A stretch of 64,000 bases of DNA from Pegea sp. RAD2-039 (Eukaryota; Chordata; Thaliacea; Salpida; Salpidae): contig JAQGEQ010000110.1 in the NCBI GenBank assembly GCA_034620365.1, forward strand, positions 434,001 to 498,000, in the 5' to 3' direction. Under the pieces are notes generated by a model that saw nothing but the letters and a program-made list of their open reading frames with translations, ran no database searches and had not been told where the DNA came from. Made by a program: the position numbers and the translations under genes. This document shows positions 41,377 to 54,390 of the stretch, piece by piece (the stretch's first letter is position 1; the number at the start of each line of letters is the position of its first letter).

Positions 41377-44300
41377 ATGTTAGAAATTGCAGTAAAAACC
41401 ATGGATTCTCAATCACGAACTTTTCAAGTTCCTGAATCTGTAAGCAAACTTTATATTTTCAAATATTTTCTACACTTTTTCTTGTTGAAATTTATTGAAA
41501 CTAAATTTTGTAAAGATTACTGTTGGAGATTTTAAAAGAAGGATCGCAGAATCTGTGAATATACCACCACCAAGTCAAAGATTAATCTTTCAAGGCCGTG
41601 TACTAACAGACAATTTTATTTTAACATCTGGTAATTTTACTTTTCTTTACTATTTGTGTAAATAAAAAATTATTTCATAATTTTAATCTAACTTGTTTAT
41701 ATTTGATATTTAGCTCACCACGAAAAAACTTTGCATTTGGTTGAGCGTCAACAGCAAACTCCATCAACAACCTCGTTAACTTCAGCAAGAGCTTCTACAA
41801 GATCAACAACTACGTCATCTACACCTAGTACAGCTAATATAAACATGATGCCTGCCATGGTAAATGATTCATTTAGAAAAAACTACTGGCGTCGCCCTTA
41901 TGTTGTCTTTTAAAGGATTTTTTTAATCAAATTATGGGAGGAAGAGGTGTTTTTAGTGCTGCTGCTCCAGTGATCAGCGGACGAATTGTGAGTGATTCTT
42001 GTAGTTTATTGATGATTAATTCTTATTCAATTCAGCATCAAAGTGGTAGTCCTGTTGGAGGTGATGGTACTATGAATATTGAGATAAATCTTGATGATAG
42101 ACAATTCACAGCAACTCAAGCTCCTACTTCAGTTTCTAACCAACGAAGAAATGGTGAATAAGTGCAAAGTGTGTCTGATTTAAACTCGAATTTCTTTTTG
42201 GTAGTCAATGGAAGAGCGATGATGACGCAAGCAACTCGAATCGTCAATCAACTTGATGAGATTTACCGGGATTATTCAGTAAGCTTCACATTTCAACATT
42301 CTCAACAAAATTCCAATATGTTTTATCAGCAAGGAAACCCGGTTGAAAGTACTGAAACTACTGCCGAAGCAACTGAAACGCCGTCTGCACCCAGTGAATC
42401 TGAAAGTAAGGTTGTTTAGCAAAAGGGATAACAACTTTAATCAACCAGCGACTCGATTCTATTAAAATATTGTCTAATGAACAAATCTTTTTGTTGGTAG
42501 TTGATGGTAACACTAACACTATTTTTCAGCAAATAATGCAACTGCTGAGGGTGAAGCTGTCGACGGGTCAACTGGAATCCGAGTAGATAGAAATACCACC
42601 AGGTTAGCATCATCATCATCTCACCTTCGAATCGTTTGTAACCATGGCAACTATCAGGCAAGCGATGATGTCTGAAGTTCATGAGTTATATGTGAGATTC
42701 ACTCGAGTACAAGCCCAACTACAACCACTTGTCGATAGTTACTCGACCTTCTTGGCACAGGATCCAGCTTTTACAAGCACTAATGTAACTCCTCTTCACT
42801 CCCATCATCTTCAACTAACATCTCATCTTCTATGAAGAGCACCGAATATCAAAGTGCAGCGCGAATCTTCGCCCTCGTTCCCAACGTGCTCCGAAACTAC
42901 TCGGACTTCTACGACTTCTTGGCAAACGCTTCAGTGCCCCTGGAGCGCGTACCACCGCGCCCCGTTACCATGACGAACAACAGCGGTCGTCAAAGCAACG
43001 TTATCTTTGCTCAGCGAGGTACAGATTCCTCATCTTGATCTGATTTTCATTCAAATTGAATCGTAGCGAGAAGTAATCGTCATGGAAACGTCACTGGTCG
43101 TGCTGTGAGTATACTGCGCGGTACACCGCCTCCAAGTGGTGTAGCTGGAAGCGCAACACCTTCTGATAGACATCAGGTAACAGATCTTTATCTTCACGCC
43201 CCTCATTTCATCCTCTTCATCAACAGACTCGAACACGTCGCGTTTGTGTTGGACATCGAAGTGCAAGGTAAGTTCAAACTCATTTCTACTAACAACCACT
43301 GAACACTTATCGTCACAGCAACGCGAGTAGTGACGTCCAATCATCGAGATCACGTTCTACGAGTTCAGCAACAAGATCAACAACAGCGGCGACACGTTCT
43401 TCAGCATCACCAGCGACTCCCAGCGAGCAACAAGTTCGTAACCTTCCTCCATATTCATTTCAGGTCCGTTCACCAACAATCCATTTACTAACTGATCTTC
43501 TTCTAATCTCTTCAACTTCTCTTAGTTAAATTTGCATGACATCCACTTGTTCACCTACTCAGCCACTAAACCATGCTAGTTGAGTGTTAGTTTAAAGAAA
43601 GTTCTTTCAATTTCCTCTCCAACACATAAGTTGATCCGTCCCTCACGAAGCGATAGTCTAAACGTGTAGCGCGTTTCACTTCTCAACTCAATTTAAGTAA
43701 AAAAGCAAGAATTCAATTTGTAAGGTGACAGTAAATTGAAAGAAGCCATATTTGCTCATCAGATAAACACCATATTCTACCAAAGATCGGCTTATCCCCG
43801 CTTGTCTCGTCGGGCGTCACCCTCTACCACCAACATTGATGCTACCGGTCATTCTCAACAACCAGCCCAGCAGCAACAGTCTGCAAGCGACGAAGCGGTT
43901 GACGACAACGCTTCCCAACAGCAACGTAGTAGTAGTAAACGCAAGTCATCTGCTGCTTCGTCTTCCAATTCCAAAAAGTCGAAATAGATGTGAATAGAGT
44001 TCTTTTGAAGGGCTTTCGACGTAACCCGCTGCCTCTTCTCTTTTCACCATATTTTTGTAGCTCTAGTTCTTTGATGACTATCATCTCAACTGTCTTCTGT
44101 TAAACTTTTGAAACCAACTTTTAAGTGCTCCGCTAGTTGAATTGGAACTGATGTCCTCATCCTTGCACCGCAATTTTTTGTAATCTTTTAAGATCGCCCG
44201 TTTCAGGACTTCTTCTTTTCATTATCTCGGATGTTATTTTCTCTTAAAAACACACTTTTAATTTGCTTGTTTGCAACTTAATAAAGAGCCGAGACGAATA

Positions 44301-47300
44301 ATTGTTTATTTATTTGTTTTGGTAGATCAGTTGTTCAGTTTTGAATATTTAGTGCTAAGTTGAAGCTTTTCTAGAGGAACTTTTTATATTTTAGGATATT
44401 TTCTTAAAAATCTTTTAGTTATTGCTGTTAATTTTGGATTTTCGTTTTAAAACTTTCAAAGATTTGTTTCTTTATGAGATGCTTACTTTTCAAAGTATAC
44501 ATTAATTGTGATTAATTCTGAAATTTTTATCTTTCAAACTTCTGACTTTTCACAAACCTTAGACCCTTTCTTAAAAACTTATTGTGAATTTATTTTAGGA
44601 TGAGTATAGAGCTTTAACTTATATATTTGATCGTTTTCGACCGTATAAAGCAATCAGTACAGCTAGTTAGATATGCAGGCATGGTGAAACCATTTAAGTC
44701 GCTTAAAAAACTGAAAAATGATCCCTTATCAGCAACAATACCTTCAAAATTGCAATAGAAGTAATCATAACTTTATTCTTTCTGTCGTTAAATCTATTTT
44801 CTTCTTTAATATATAGAAGATCCTCATCATTACTCATGATGAAAGAAAACCTCATTTAATTTTTCAGGTCAATCCTGCAACACATCCAAGAATCATCATC
44901 ACTATTAATCCATCATTTGAAATAGCCAACCAACAACCATCTCAAACCCTTCCAACTACCACAACTACACAAACCAGCACATCTGTGGTTAGCCAACTTA
45001 TTTCAACTTTTCAATGTTCTTATAGCTAACATCATATCTCTATTTAATTAAATATTTTCATTTTTATAATCTTTAAATATCAAATGCTTTGTATGAAGTT
45101 TCAAAATATTTAATCAACAAAATTTCATGAAATTCTGATTTGTTAGAAACAATTTTTAAATTTATTGAAACATTTCAGCAAGCAGATCAAGTCAGAAGCA
45201 CAGCTGCAACTGGAGGTAATTGTTCTCACATAATTTAGTTGGCTTTTCTCGTTATATAATTGCTGAAAGATGGAAGAAATACTTTCATTAAGATAAAATT
45301 CTAATCGTTTTCACTATGTTCTTAATTCAGATGTTACGAGAAGTGGAATTATTATCCCTAACATTTCATTATCTGCTGGAAACCAATCAACATCTGACTA
45401 TATGGTAAAATTCAAATTAGATTTAATCTTAATTGTAGTTCTTTATTTTATTAAAAAAGATTTTTTATATCAATTGAAATCTTGCTACACTAAAAAAACC
45501 TTTCAATCAACTAAACATATTTCAACAGAGTGAAATTGGTGAAAATGTCTCTAGAGCTATCAGTGATACAGTTCTTTCAACAATTAACTCATATTTGAAC
45601 CCAGGTAAAAACTATCAGAGTTACTTTTCAATATATTTCTAACACTCAATGATATTTCGAAACATTTTATAATTTAAAATAAAAGACTTAAAAACATTTC
45701 AAATGAAATTCTGATGCTTGATTAGCAGCACAAGAGGATAACAATGTTCTTTCTGAAACCAGTACTGCAACAACACCAGCTGATACTCAAGCCCGTCAAC
45801 AACCAGGTCATCATCATTTGTTTCTCGTTAAACTGAAATCAATTTCAACTTATCAGTAATTCTGCCTTGAATCAAATTGATAGAAATTCACTTGAATCGA
45901 ATTATCCCTTAAACTGTAAAAACTCCTGAAAAGAAAATCATATTCACTACCAAGTCGTACACTTGATTGTCGAGTGTCTATAACGACTCGACAGTGTTTG
46001 AAATCTTGAAATAAATTCACAATTTGTAGATAAATCTGTTTTTTTAAATATAGGTCAATTTGAAGTGATTTTTATTGAATCAAAACTTGATTTTTTACAG
46101 AAACTACTCCATTGTCAACTGTATCTCCTCCTTTGCAAACAGGTCTTGATAAAATTTTCAATATTTCCACATTGTAATATCTAGAATTAAAAAATATACC
46201 ATTCCGCTCTCATCAATTTCTATTTGTTTCTAACGCATGGGTTTTTTTTTGGAAGCAGAAGCGGCCACTAGCGGAAGTAGAAACATTTTTGCAACGATGA
46301 TATCAGATATGAACTTAGCTGCTGATTATTTATTTCAAAATCTCGGCCGTTCACTTCGAAGCTATCTTGCTGAAAACGGTTTGACTGTACCAGAAAATTC
46401 AGATGCTGGTAAAGGTACATCTCTTCTAATCTTTAACAGATCATCTTCTAATTTGCATCTGTTGCAGATCTCTTCGAGAAGATTCTAATCGAGTTTATCA
46501 ACCATTTCACATTTCAAGATTTAATCAATGCTTTCCATGGCAGTGGAAAGATTAATATGAAGAAATTGGTTTCACCTTTGAAGAAATTATTTCTTTCTTC
46601 GTTATTTGATGGAAATTATCCTGAAAATTGTTCTGATATTAAAGTTCGTACCAATTTCTATTTGCTTCAATAAATTCTCTTTTATCATCTTGATTATCTG
46701 CTAGTTTTGATCATTATTGATTTCAGAAAGCGTTGGATCAAATTGAGAGTTCAATTAAAGAGTGGTTGAAGATTTTCTTCAATGTCACTCTAGAAAAAAG
46801 TGATTTAATCGAACGGAATTTCCAAGTTGTTAATGTTTTGATGCATCGCTTGCTAAATGGATTGTTTCTTTCTTCTGGTAGAAAATTTTACTTTTAACAT
46901 AATTTGTTTCTAAACTATTTAAACACTCATCAAATTTGATGATTATTTCTGATAACTTTTTAATTTTTATTTTGATTTAGAACCAAATATCGACTTTCTC
47001 GGTGGAATTGTCTTCAATTTCATTCAGTCCTTCTGCTCCATCAGTGGAAGTATTCTAGTTGGAGAGAAACTGGATTTTTTCATTCTGGTAACTTAAATAA
47101 ACACACTCAAATATTTCCTACATTATTTGCTTTCAGCAATACTTTCGCGAGCGATTCCCACAATATCAAGAAGATGCTGATATCTTCATCAAATTGATCA
47201 ATCCTCTTTTGAACTCTGAAAGAGCTTCGCCATATCTTAAAGAACATTTGAACTTTGAAACACCTTCAAGTTATTCTGTCGAAGTACATCCTCATCTTCG

Positions 47301-47931
47301 TTGATCATCTTTAATCTTACTAATTTTTAGGATGTAGTCAAAGATGAAACAGAAATGGAAGTCAAAGATGAAACAGAAATGGAAGTCAAAGATGAAACAG
47401 AAATGGAAGTTCAAGATGAAACAGAAATAGGAGGTCAAGATGGAAGAGAAGATGAAGAAATGGAAACCTCAACAAGTGTATCTTCCCATTGTTCTGCATC
47501 CAAAGGTTAGTTTTGACCAAAAATAATTTCTAGCATCAGCTTGAAGCTCTGAAATTCTACAAATCAATTTTCTATTTAAAAATCTCATTTTTATCTATAT
47601 AATAAGTTTCAGTAAAACTCATCGTTAGTGAGATGTGGCACCTTCACTTGTCAAACACAATCTCTTGTAAACAGTATCCACCTAACATCAATTTCAAAAC
47701 TTATTTCTTCATATAACACTCAATCGCTACTTTGTAGAAAATGAAGGTAGAGGTGATGAGGATGATGATTGGAAAGGAGAGTTACCTGGAGGATGGATTC
47801 CAATCATCGAGGCTGATTTAGTTTTGCAGAAAAGTACGAAGCAGACTGGTGTGAGTCCAGCTTATTTAGCTGGGAAGCCGGCCAGTAAACGACGCAAGGT
47901 CAGTCGATGTTCCTATTTTCTGTTTATATAA
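41377..47931 (+). CDS. BAG6: Large proline-rich protein BAG6 (Scythe/BAT3)
   Basis: At least 26 exons: 41377-41439, 41516-41630, 41714-41859, 41916-41987, 42036-42153, 42205-42278, 42330-42405, 42530-42602, 42658-42784, 42838-43018, 43067-43176, 43227-43267, 43319-43463, 44868-44987, 45179-45215, 45331-45404, 45529-45604, 45726-45806, 46101-46142, 46259-46408, 46468-46643, 46727-46877, 46981-47087, 47137-47283, 47331-47505 and 47738-47898 or on to a stop at 47931. All phases agree, giving about 956 residues. BAG6 captures hydrophobic clients for tail-anchored insertion or degradation. The ubiquitin-like domain is exons 1-3 (VKTMDSQSRTFQVPES, RLIFQGRVL, LHLVER). A low-complexity S/T/R middle follows, then a conserved helical region (IFATMISDMNLAADYLFQNL). 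Near the C terminus GGWIPIIEADLVLQK and AYLAGKPASKRRK match BAG6 and its nuclear signal. The final BAG-like helices were not found. Confidence 0.9.
43782..43987 (+). CDS. BAG6: Alternative terminal exon of BAG6 (basic, Q/S-rich)
   Basis: Inside the 1.4-kb intron between 43463 and 44868, an acceptor (ctaccaaag) precedes an open, GC-richer frame. It reads SAYPRLSRRASPSTTN and runs through Q/S-rich sequence to SSSKRKSSAASS and NSKKSK, then a stop. It is in frame only with a phase-2 donor, which fits splicing from 43267 (skipping exon 43319-43463). The product would be a short BAG6 with a new nuclear-localisation-like tail and without the C-terminal half. Codon-like composition and the clean stop support it; expression is unproven. 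Confidence 0.45.
47331..47454 (+). repeat. 24-bp tandem repeat within a BAG6 exon
   Basis: About four copies of a 24-bp unit (gtcaaagatgaaacagaaat plus ggaa) encode repeats of VKDETEME. The first three are almost identical; the fourth (VQDETEIG) has drifted. The length keeps the frame, so copy number may vary between individuals. Confidence 0.85.
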
Positions 47932-50638
47932 CTAATGAAATAAATCATAAGAAGCTTTTACAATCTAAACAAAAGTATTTCATCGAAAAATAAACTGAAA
48001 AAGATTAGATTTTGATATTCTGCTAAGTAATTCTTGAATGATTCATTTAAAAATAAGCAATCAAATAACCAAAGTTTTTTTCTGTGAAATAAGATATTTG
48101 TAATCAACAGTAATTGATTGGTTATCAGATGAACTGAAGAATGAAAACTGATCGACCTCATGGACGTCTCTTCTTTCGGATTTCTTGTAGAAATGTTTCC
48201 TCTTCCCTTCGTATGTCAGTTTAACGACTTCTCTCGCTGAAAACTTCTTCAGATACTTAATCTCTACTTTTCAAAATTTAAAGATAAACTAATTTCCCGT
48301 CAAAGATGTGCATTTGTACAAAGCAAGTCTTAATTGCTTATCAATTAGGTTTTTCTCTTCTCACTTAACAACTTTTCGTACAGCAATTATATTTAGCTGA
48401 ATAATAACAGCTGTAAACTGAAGAAATTCCGAAATTTGAAGACTTTTATTTAAAATCTGTAAAATTTTCGGTGATTAGCTTAAAATATACCAGAACAAGA
48501 CATAGATTTTTATCATTGTAGTCAAACCAGATAATATTATTATTTTTTAGTAAATGAGGTGAAAATAAATTTTCCATTTTGAACAACTTATCAAGAACTA
48601 CTTTAAACTCAACTGAAATTATCACATCCAAAATACTTTAAGATTACAGAAGTTTACATCTCGTTTTTGGAAAACTTCAGCAAATTTACATGGCCATTTA
48701 TTAGTTAATATCTGAGCTAGTTTGACGATAGGCAGTTAATGAGATATGTAGCAGTGGATCTTGTTTTTGTATAGATCAAAATTTTAACTTATTTCTAAAA
48801 TTAGGAGTAAATTCGACGAAATAGTTATTGGTAAATATTTTCGAATTTGTCGAATATTTTTTGAGTGTGTTTAATTGCTCCTTTCAAAATAGTCAATTGG
48901 TGCTTCTAGATCATATAATAGGTAAAAAAATATGTTTGTGTCCATCAAAAAGTTGACAAAGTAACCCAATTCTAGAAGTTGTGTTCTTAAAATATGAAAT
49001 AATTCAAGAAGTAAAACAACTTGACATTTTTTAATAAAAATCTTATTTTACTTAAATCATTCTTTAACCTCAGTTTACTTACCAAGTTTTAAGAACTTTA
49101 TTGTCTACAAAATTTTAATGTAGTTAACTTTCATCAATCAAAAAAATGTTGAGTATTTTTCGTTTTTTTACAAACATTGCAGCAGTCAGTATGAAGTTGG
49201 TGTGTACTAACTCAAAAAACTGCTTATACAAGTTTAGTATGAATATTTATCTCATCTTAAATCTAGTTTTCAATAATTTTTAAAAATATGCTTGAAAGAA
49301 TAAACATTTAAAAAACAAAATTCTGTATTATAAACTAGTTAGATTAGATCATGTTAATAAGTTTTTATTATTTTACTAACTTGTTTTATTTTATAATAAG
49401 TCGTTAATAATCGGTAAGATTTTTGAGAAGTGTAACTATTTAATTGATATTCAACTGGTAAAATGTTATATAAACTACTTAGTCTTCAAATTACTATCAT
49501 TCAAAAGATATCTCGTAACAAAAATTTTAAGATTCTGAATATTATCTATTTTGTAATGACTCTTATATAGAGTTTTAATTTGATAACTCAGAATATTTTT
49601 TTTGGATTTAATTAGTTTTATAAAACTGAAAGTTACTATAGAATAGTAATAATTAAACGTTAGAACTTTTTTAGAGGCTTAGATGTGACTCAGTACAAAC
49701 AAGTTTGGTTACAAGTGTAGAAGCAAACACGATTTTAAGTTTAAAGATATTTATTTAACTTTCTATAACATATTTATTCAGAAACTGACAAACATTATTT
49801 AACAGTTTTTGTAATAATTGATAACTTGCGAGTGATTACTCGAGTCATTTGTCTACACTTATCTATATTTATCTAACTACTTAATGAATTCCTGAAAAAG
49901 TTCCATTTTAACAAATCTTTTAACTGGAAACATTAGATTAGTACACTTTTAATTGGAGCAAATAAGGAAGACCCGCCTACACACTCATTTCAACAGACAT
50001 AAAAAACGATTTTTATCATTTTTGTAAAGTTTAAATCATTTTTCTAGAATATTTGTTGGCATCAATTTTTGCTGTTTAAAAAAATCAGTTACTAAAAGTA
50101 TATTTAAGGGTATATTTTAGATCAGTTATTTGATAACAATAAATATGTTATAAATATAAATTATTTTTCATTGATTATTATATCATATGCATTAGATTTA
50201 TGATATTTTTATCTTTTGAAAACAATTATTTTAGCGTAAACTATTTAATATCATTTTGTAATTTTTCAAGCAGTTATTTTTAGAACATTTTTTTTCAGTT
50301 TCAGCCGGCATTTGAATAATAACATTTAATAAACGTAAATTACAATAAAATTCTAACGATATATTTATAATAAAGATTCTATAAAATTATCCTTGCCAAT
50401 ATGTTGACAATAACTTTTAAATTGATTTCTATAAGTCTTTATCAAGATAAACGTTGAAACTGTCTAAAATGTTATTCATCTAATAAATTTTATTCATTAT
50501 AAATTTTAGAATTAAATATAAGATAATATTTAGATACAATGAAGTCAATAAGTTAAAATATAAAATGTGGTTTGATATTTTAAATAGTTTTATGATTGAA
50601 TTAAACTTTCAATATTTTTTTCAGAGATTTTAAAGAAA
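47932..50638. other. Intergenic / possible BAG6 3' exons
   Basis: A ttcttgtag acceptor near 48190 precedes an open frame (KCFLFPSYVSLTTSLAENFF) that could be an alternative final BAG6 exon but does not resemble the known C terminus. The remainder is AT-rich with nothing recognised. Confidence 0.45.
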
Positions 50639-53187
50639 ATGCGAATTATTGCTTTGACGTTTATGTTTGTAGTATTAACAAACATATTTTGTTATGCTCA
50701 AAGAAACGAAGATGAAGAAGAAGATGAAGAGAAGCAACATCCGCTTGGACATATGATGCCGTTAGGCACAAGCGGTGACTTTTGGAAGATTGAAGAAATT
50801 TCAGAGTTTCCAGACCCAGTTGAGTTCTTTGACAAATATGTGAAGCCTTCAAGACCAGTTGTGTTCAGAGGAATGGCTAAACAGTTTCCATCTTTTGAAA
50901 ACTTTAAAAACGACCAATATTTGAAGTAAGATTTAAAATATGTTTGAAACAATCTTCAATTTATCCAAAAACCTTTTTAAGAGTTGTGTTTTATGAAGAG
51001 GACTAATATTTTTCTTAAATCTTCTTTAATCAATTAATAGTTTAGCTTTTATTTTCTACCCATAAAGATCAAAATATGGAAAGTGGAAAATTTTTTATGA
51101 GTATAATAAAAGAGAAGATAGTGAACATAACGGGAAAAAAACCTCCTTTAAAAAATTTCTTGATCTCTATAACAAGAAACCAGTTTATCTGATATCTGAT
51201 GTCATAAAGCCTACACCTTTAACAAGTCAGTAAACTTCTATTTTTATACATTCTACCATCAAAGAAATCGCAGTTAAAACATCAACCCTTCTGGCTATAA
51301 TTTATATTTTTATTTTACTTTGGGTTAGACCTGGTTTCTCTGATACTATAAGTTTCATTGAACTGCTTGATGATGGCATATAATCTCACTGAAACAATTT
51401 TGACGTAAAATATTTCTTTATTTACAATGATACTACCTTTAAAACAGCTTAAACCCATTTTTTCACTTCAAACTTTTAGACTTAAAAAGTAACATCGTGA
51501 TAATTAATGGAACTGAATTAAATCAATAATGAAGTTTATTTTTAATTTGGTGGCACAAATCACTTATGATGTATAGGTTTAAGCTTATGGTTTGTAATGA
51601 AGCAATAATAACTAACAAATACTGACTCTTCATCGCTAAAACGCTGAGTCATATTATTCTGAGTTATTCTGATAGTTAAAGAAAATGTTTTTGTGATTTT
51701 TAGAAGAGATCTTTTTGCCTAAACCTATACTTTGTGATGAAATATTAAAAAGGTTTGAGACTTGCATTTTGTGGATATCAGGTGGAGGGAGTAAATCCAC
51801 TTTTCATTCAGACTCATTCGAAAACATTCACTGTGTTTATGATGGTACAAAGCAATTTGTACTCGCACATAAGGTTTAAAGTTTAAAGTAACGTTGAATG
51901 AATCTAATAGTGGTCTTGATAGAATCACGAAGAAACAATCAGAGCTGCTACAGATGGAGTTTATGCTAATTTAAATGTTGATGAAGTCGACTTTAATAGA
52001 TTTCCAACTTTGGCAAAGACATCGTGGTATAAAGCAAAAGTAGAAGCAGGTGACTGCTTGTATATACCATTTAGGTAAGCATTCACAAAATTCAATCAAC
52101 TGCAAGTTGCTAATTTAAAGGATAACTTTAATCTGTACAATTTTAAGAGTTTATCAATGTATTTATTACAGCTGGTTACATCAGGTAAGGTCTGATAAAG
52201 GCCGCAATTTAGCAATTAATTATTGGTGGAGTCAATTACTAGTAATACCAAATATAGATGAATGCCGAAAACAATGTAAAGAGCTTGTTGGAAGAGCAAC
52301 AGTTAATGATTATCCAAGAAGAAATGAAACTGAAAGACAAAGGTTATTAAAAAATTATTCTGTACTTAATTTATTTATTTTCTATCAAATTTTGCTGCAC
52401 ATTTTACTACTGTAGTCTTATGCTAGTCTTACTGAAGTCTTATGCTTTTAAAGATCTTTGTTTATTTCGAACTTTGAGAAAGAGAAAGGTCCGATAACAT
52501 TTGATCGATTTCATGATGTTATAGCAGCAGAAGACGCGTTGATACCATTGAACGAGGTATTAAGGTTTGATTATTCAAACTAATCAATATTCATATATAT
52601 ATTTTACTGTTTTGATGTTGAGGCTGAGATAATTACTAACTACAAAATACCAACAATATGAAAGAGTTATCGTATTAAGTTCAAAAAGTTATAACTCTAA
52701 AGTTTGCTTTGGTCATTTTGAAAGCTTCAAATTCATATAGTGAAATACCGCCCACTTTAAAGTGGGTTGTTTTTGAATTTTAGTCTTACCAATTTTACTT
52801 TAAAACTTAAAAAAGTGTCATTTTTTTGTCTTAAATTACAAAATTTAAATCATTGTTTTTAAATCAACAACTTTTTATATTTTAGATACGGTATGTTGTA
52901 AAAAACTTTGCTTCTACTAAAAAAATAATTTATTAATTTGTTTCACTTGATTTAAGGAAAATACTTAATTTTGAGTTTTAACTACTAAGTTGTGTAAATA
53001 TTTTTTACAGACAAAGCAAGTTTTTTCTAGAATTGATAAAGACAATGACAATCTGATATCTATCCGAGATATGTACCTTACCGATTTAGAAGTCTTCAAA
53101 CCGCTCATAAAAATACCAGCTCAAAAATCAGATGACGTTAATGAAACTTACAATTATGAAGAAGTTGACTCAAAAGATGAGTTGTAA
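50639..53187 (+). CDS. ER-lumenal JmjC-domain protein with EF-hand and KDEL tail
   Basis: Seven exons (50639-50925, 51068-51225, 51704-51873, 51923-52074, 52172-52342, 52454-52556, 53011-53187) join in frame to 405 residues. A signal peptide (MRIIALTFMFVVLTNIFCYA) and an acidic stretch lead into a cupin-type JmjC fold. The iron-binding facial triad is visible: TFHSDSFENIHCVYDG gives HxD and SWLHQVRS gives the distal His. The cosubstrate lysine is probably in KQFVLAHK. After the JmjC come a helical segment and a canonical EF-hand loop, DKDNDNLISIRD, with an acidic linker. The protein ends in KDEL, so it should be retained in the ER lumen. JmjC enzymes of this type are 2-oxoglutarate-dependent hydroxylases. 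The nearest lumenal human relative by topology is JMJD8, which lacks the EF-hand. Substrate unknown. Confidence 0.88.
52751..52766. repeat. 16-bp perfect palindrome
   Basis: CCCACTTTAAAGTGGG in the last intron of the JmjC gene, a GC-richer point in AT-rich sequence. It could be the tip of a small foldback element; no longer arms are visible. Confidence 0.6.
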
Positions 53188-54390
53188 AACTTTTTAACAA
53201 TTAATTGAAACATTACTGTTTTTAATGTATGCTTTATTAATTTATTATAATTTATTTAAGTTTAGAGATTAAAAAAATTAAATTTAAGATTTGTCTACAA
53301 AGTTGTACTTTTAATATTTGTGAAACTTTTCATAACGTGAAGTAAAAAATGAGTATTTTAAAATTGTTTTAAAATTTTTACTTTTCAAACGCGAGCTGTT
53401 TATGATGTTTTCTAAAAAAAGTTAGTTCAGATTATCAGTAAAAAAAATCTGAAATAAAACTAAAATAAACCTAAATTTAGAAATAGTTAGAAGTTATCAC
53501 AAAAAAGATTGCAACACAATTGTGAGTTACAAACTTCGCTTGTTATTTAGCCAAAAGTCTTTAAAATCCAACAATTTTTAGCAATAAAAATGACAAATTC
53601 TAAAATTATGAAGATCAACAGTACGAACACAATGATATGATTTGGTGATTTTTTATTTGTATCAAAATTCAGTGCAAACAAAGTTGATCTTGATTTCACC
53701 AAAATCTTTGAAAATAAAAACAATTGTACTAAAAGAGAGCTCGACTTTTTAAATTGCTGAATTTGTCTTAAATACTAACAAAAGAAGATCAGAAATACAA
53801 TAAAAATGGCTGAAAAGCTACCTGGCAAAGTTGCAAAAGTTTTCTATTAATCATACTAGCATAGAGTTTCAAATAATTATATACAAAAGAAATTCAGAAA
53901 TAGAATCAACTTTTTGTAACTCGTTTTCACAGTTAAATGTTACAAAAAGATTCTTGACTACCAGTAGATTCAACTGCATCAGAAATGTAAAAAAAATCAG
54001 GTAAACAATTGCTTAATAATCAGAAAATTGTACAAAAAAATAACGGTGGTATATGTATAAGGCAGTCTCTGAATTTAAGTTCAATTTGTCAACTTTATTA
54101 TGAGTCAGAAATCATAAATAAAATTGAAAAACATTTTCACAATCTTAAAGATAACTAGGTAAAACGTCTAAAAAATGATTCTTAAACTTTTACTGATCCC
54201 ACATAATACGACTCTACAAAACATAGAATGCTTTTAAAGAAAACACTGATCGCTTTTATGATGATAGAAAAAGATTTTAAGATTGAAGTTGTCGAAACTG
54301 CTGATGCATTATGAAAATAGAAAAACGCAAAAGATACCAAAAGTAACTCTTCAACAAACCAGATTAAACATTTCTTGAATATCGAAGCTG
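53188..54390. other. Intergenic, no gene recognised
   Basis: AT-rich. The duplicated segment described below begins near 54295. On minus, an open frame continues past the stop of the 54.4-55.3 kb gene in another frame and is probably only 3' UTR. Confidence 0.5.

Noticed and set aside
42437-42682. Minus-strand frame opposite BAG6
   Set aside because: Shadow of spliced plus-strand exons with clear phase continuity; the same applies to 43353-43051 and 44084-43842.
53401-53600. CRISPR array or other bacterial-type repeat systems anywhere in the window
   Set aside because: No regularly spaced direct repeats; the DNA is eukaryotic throughout.
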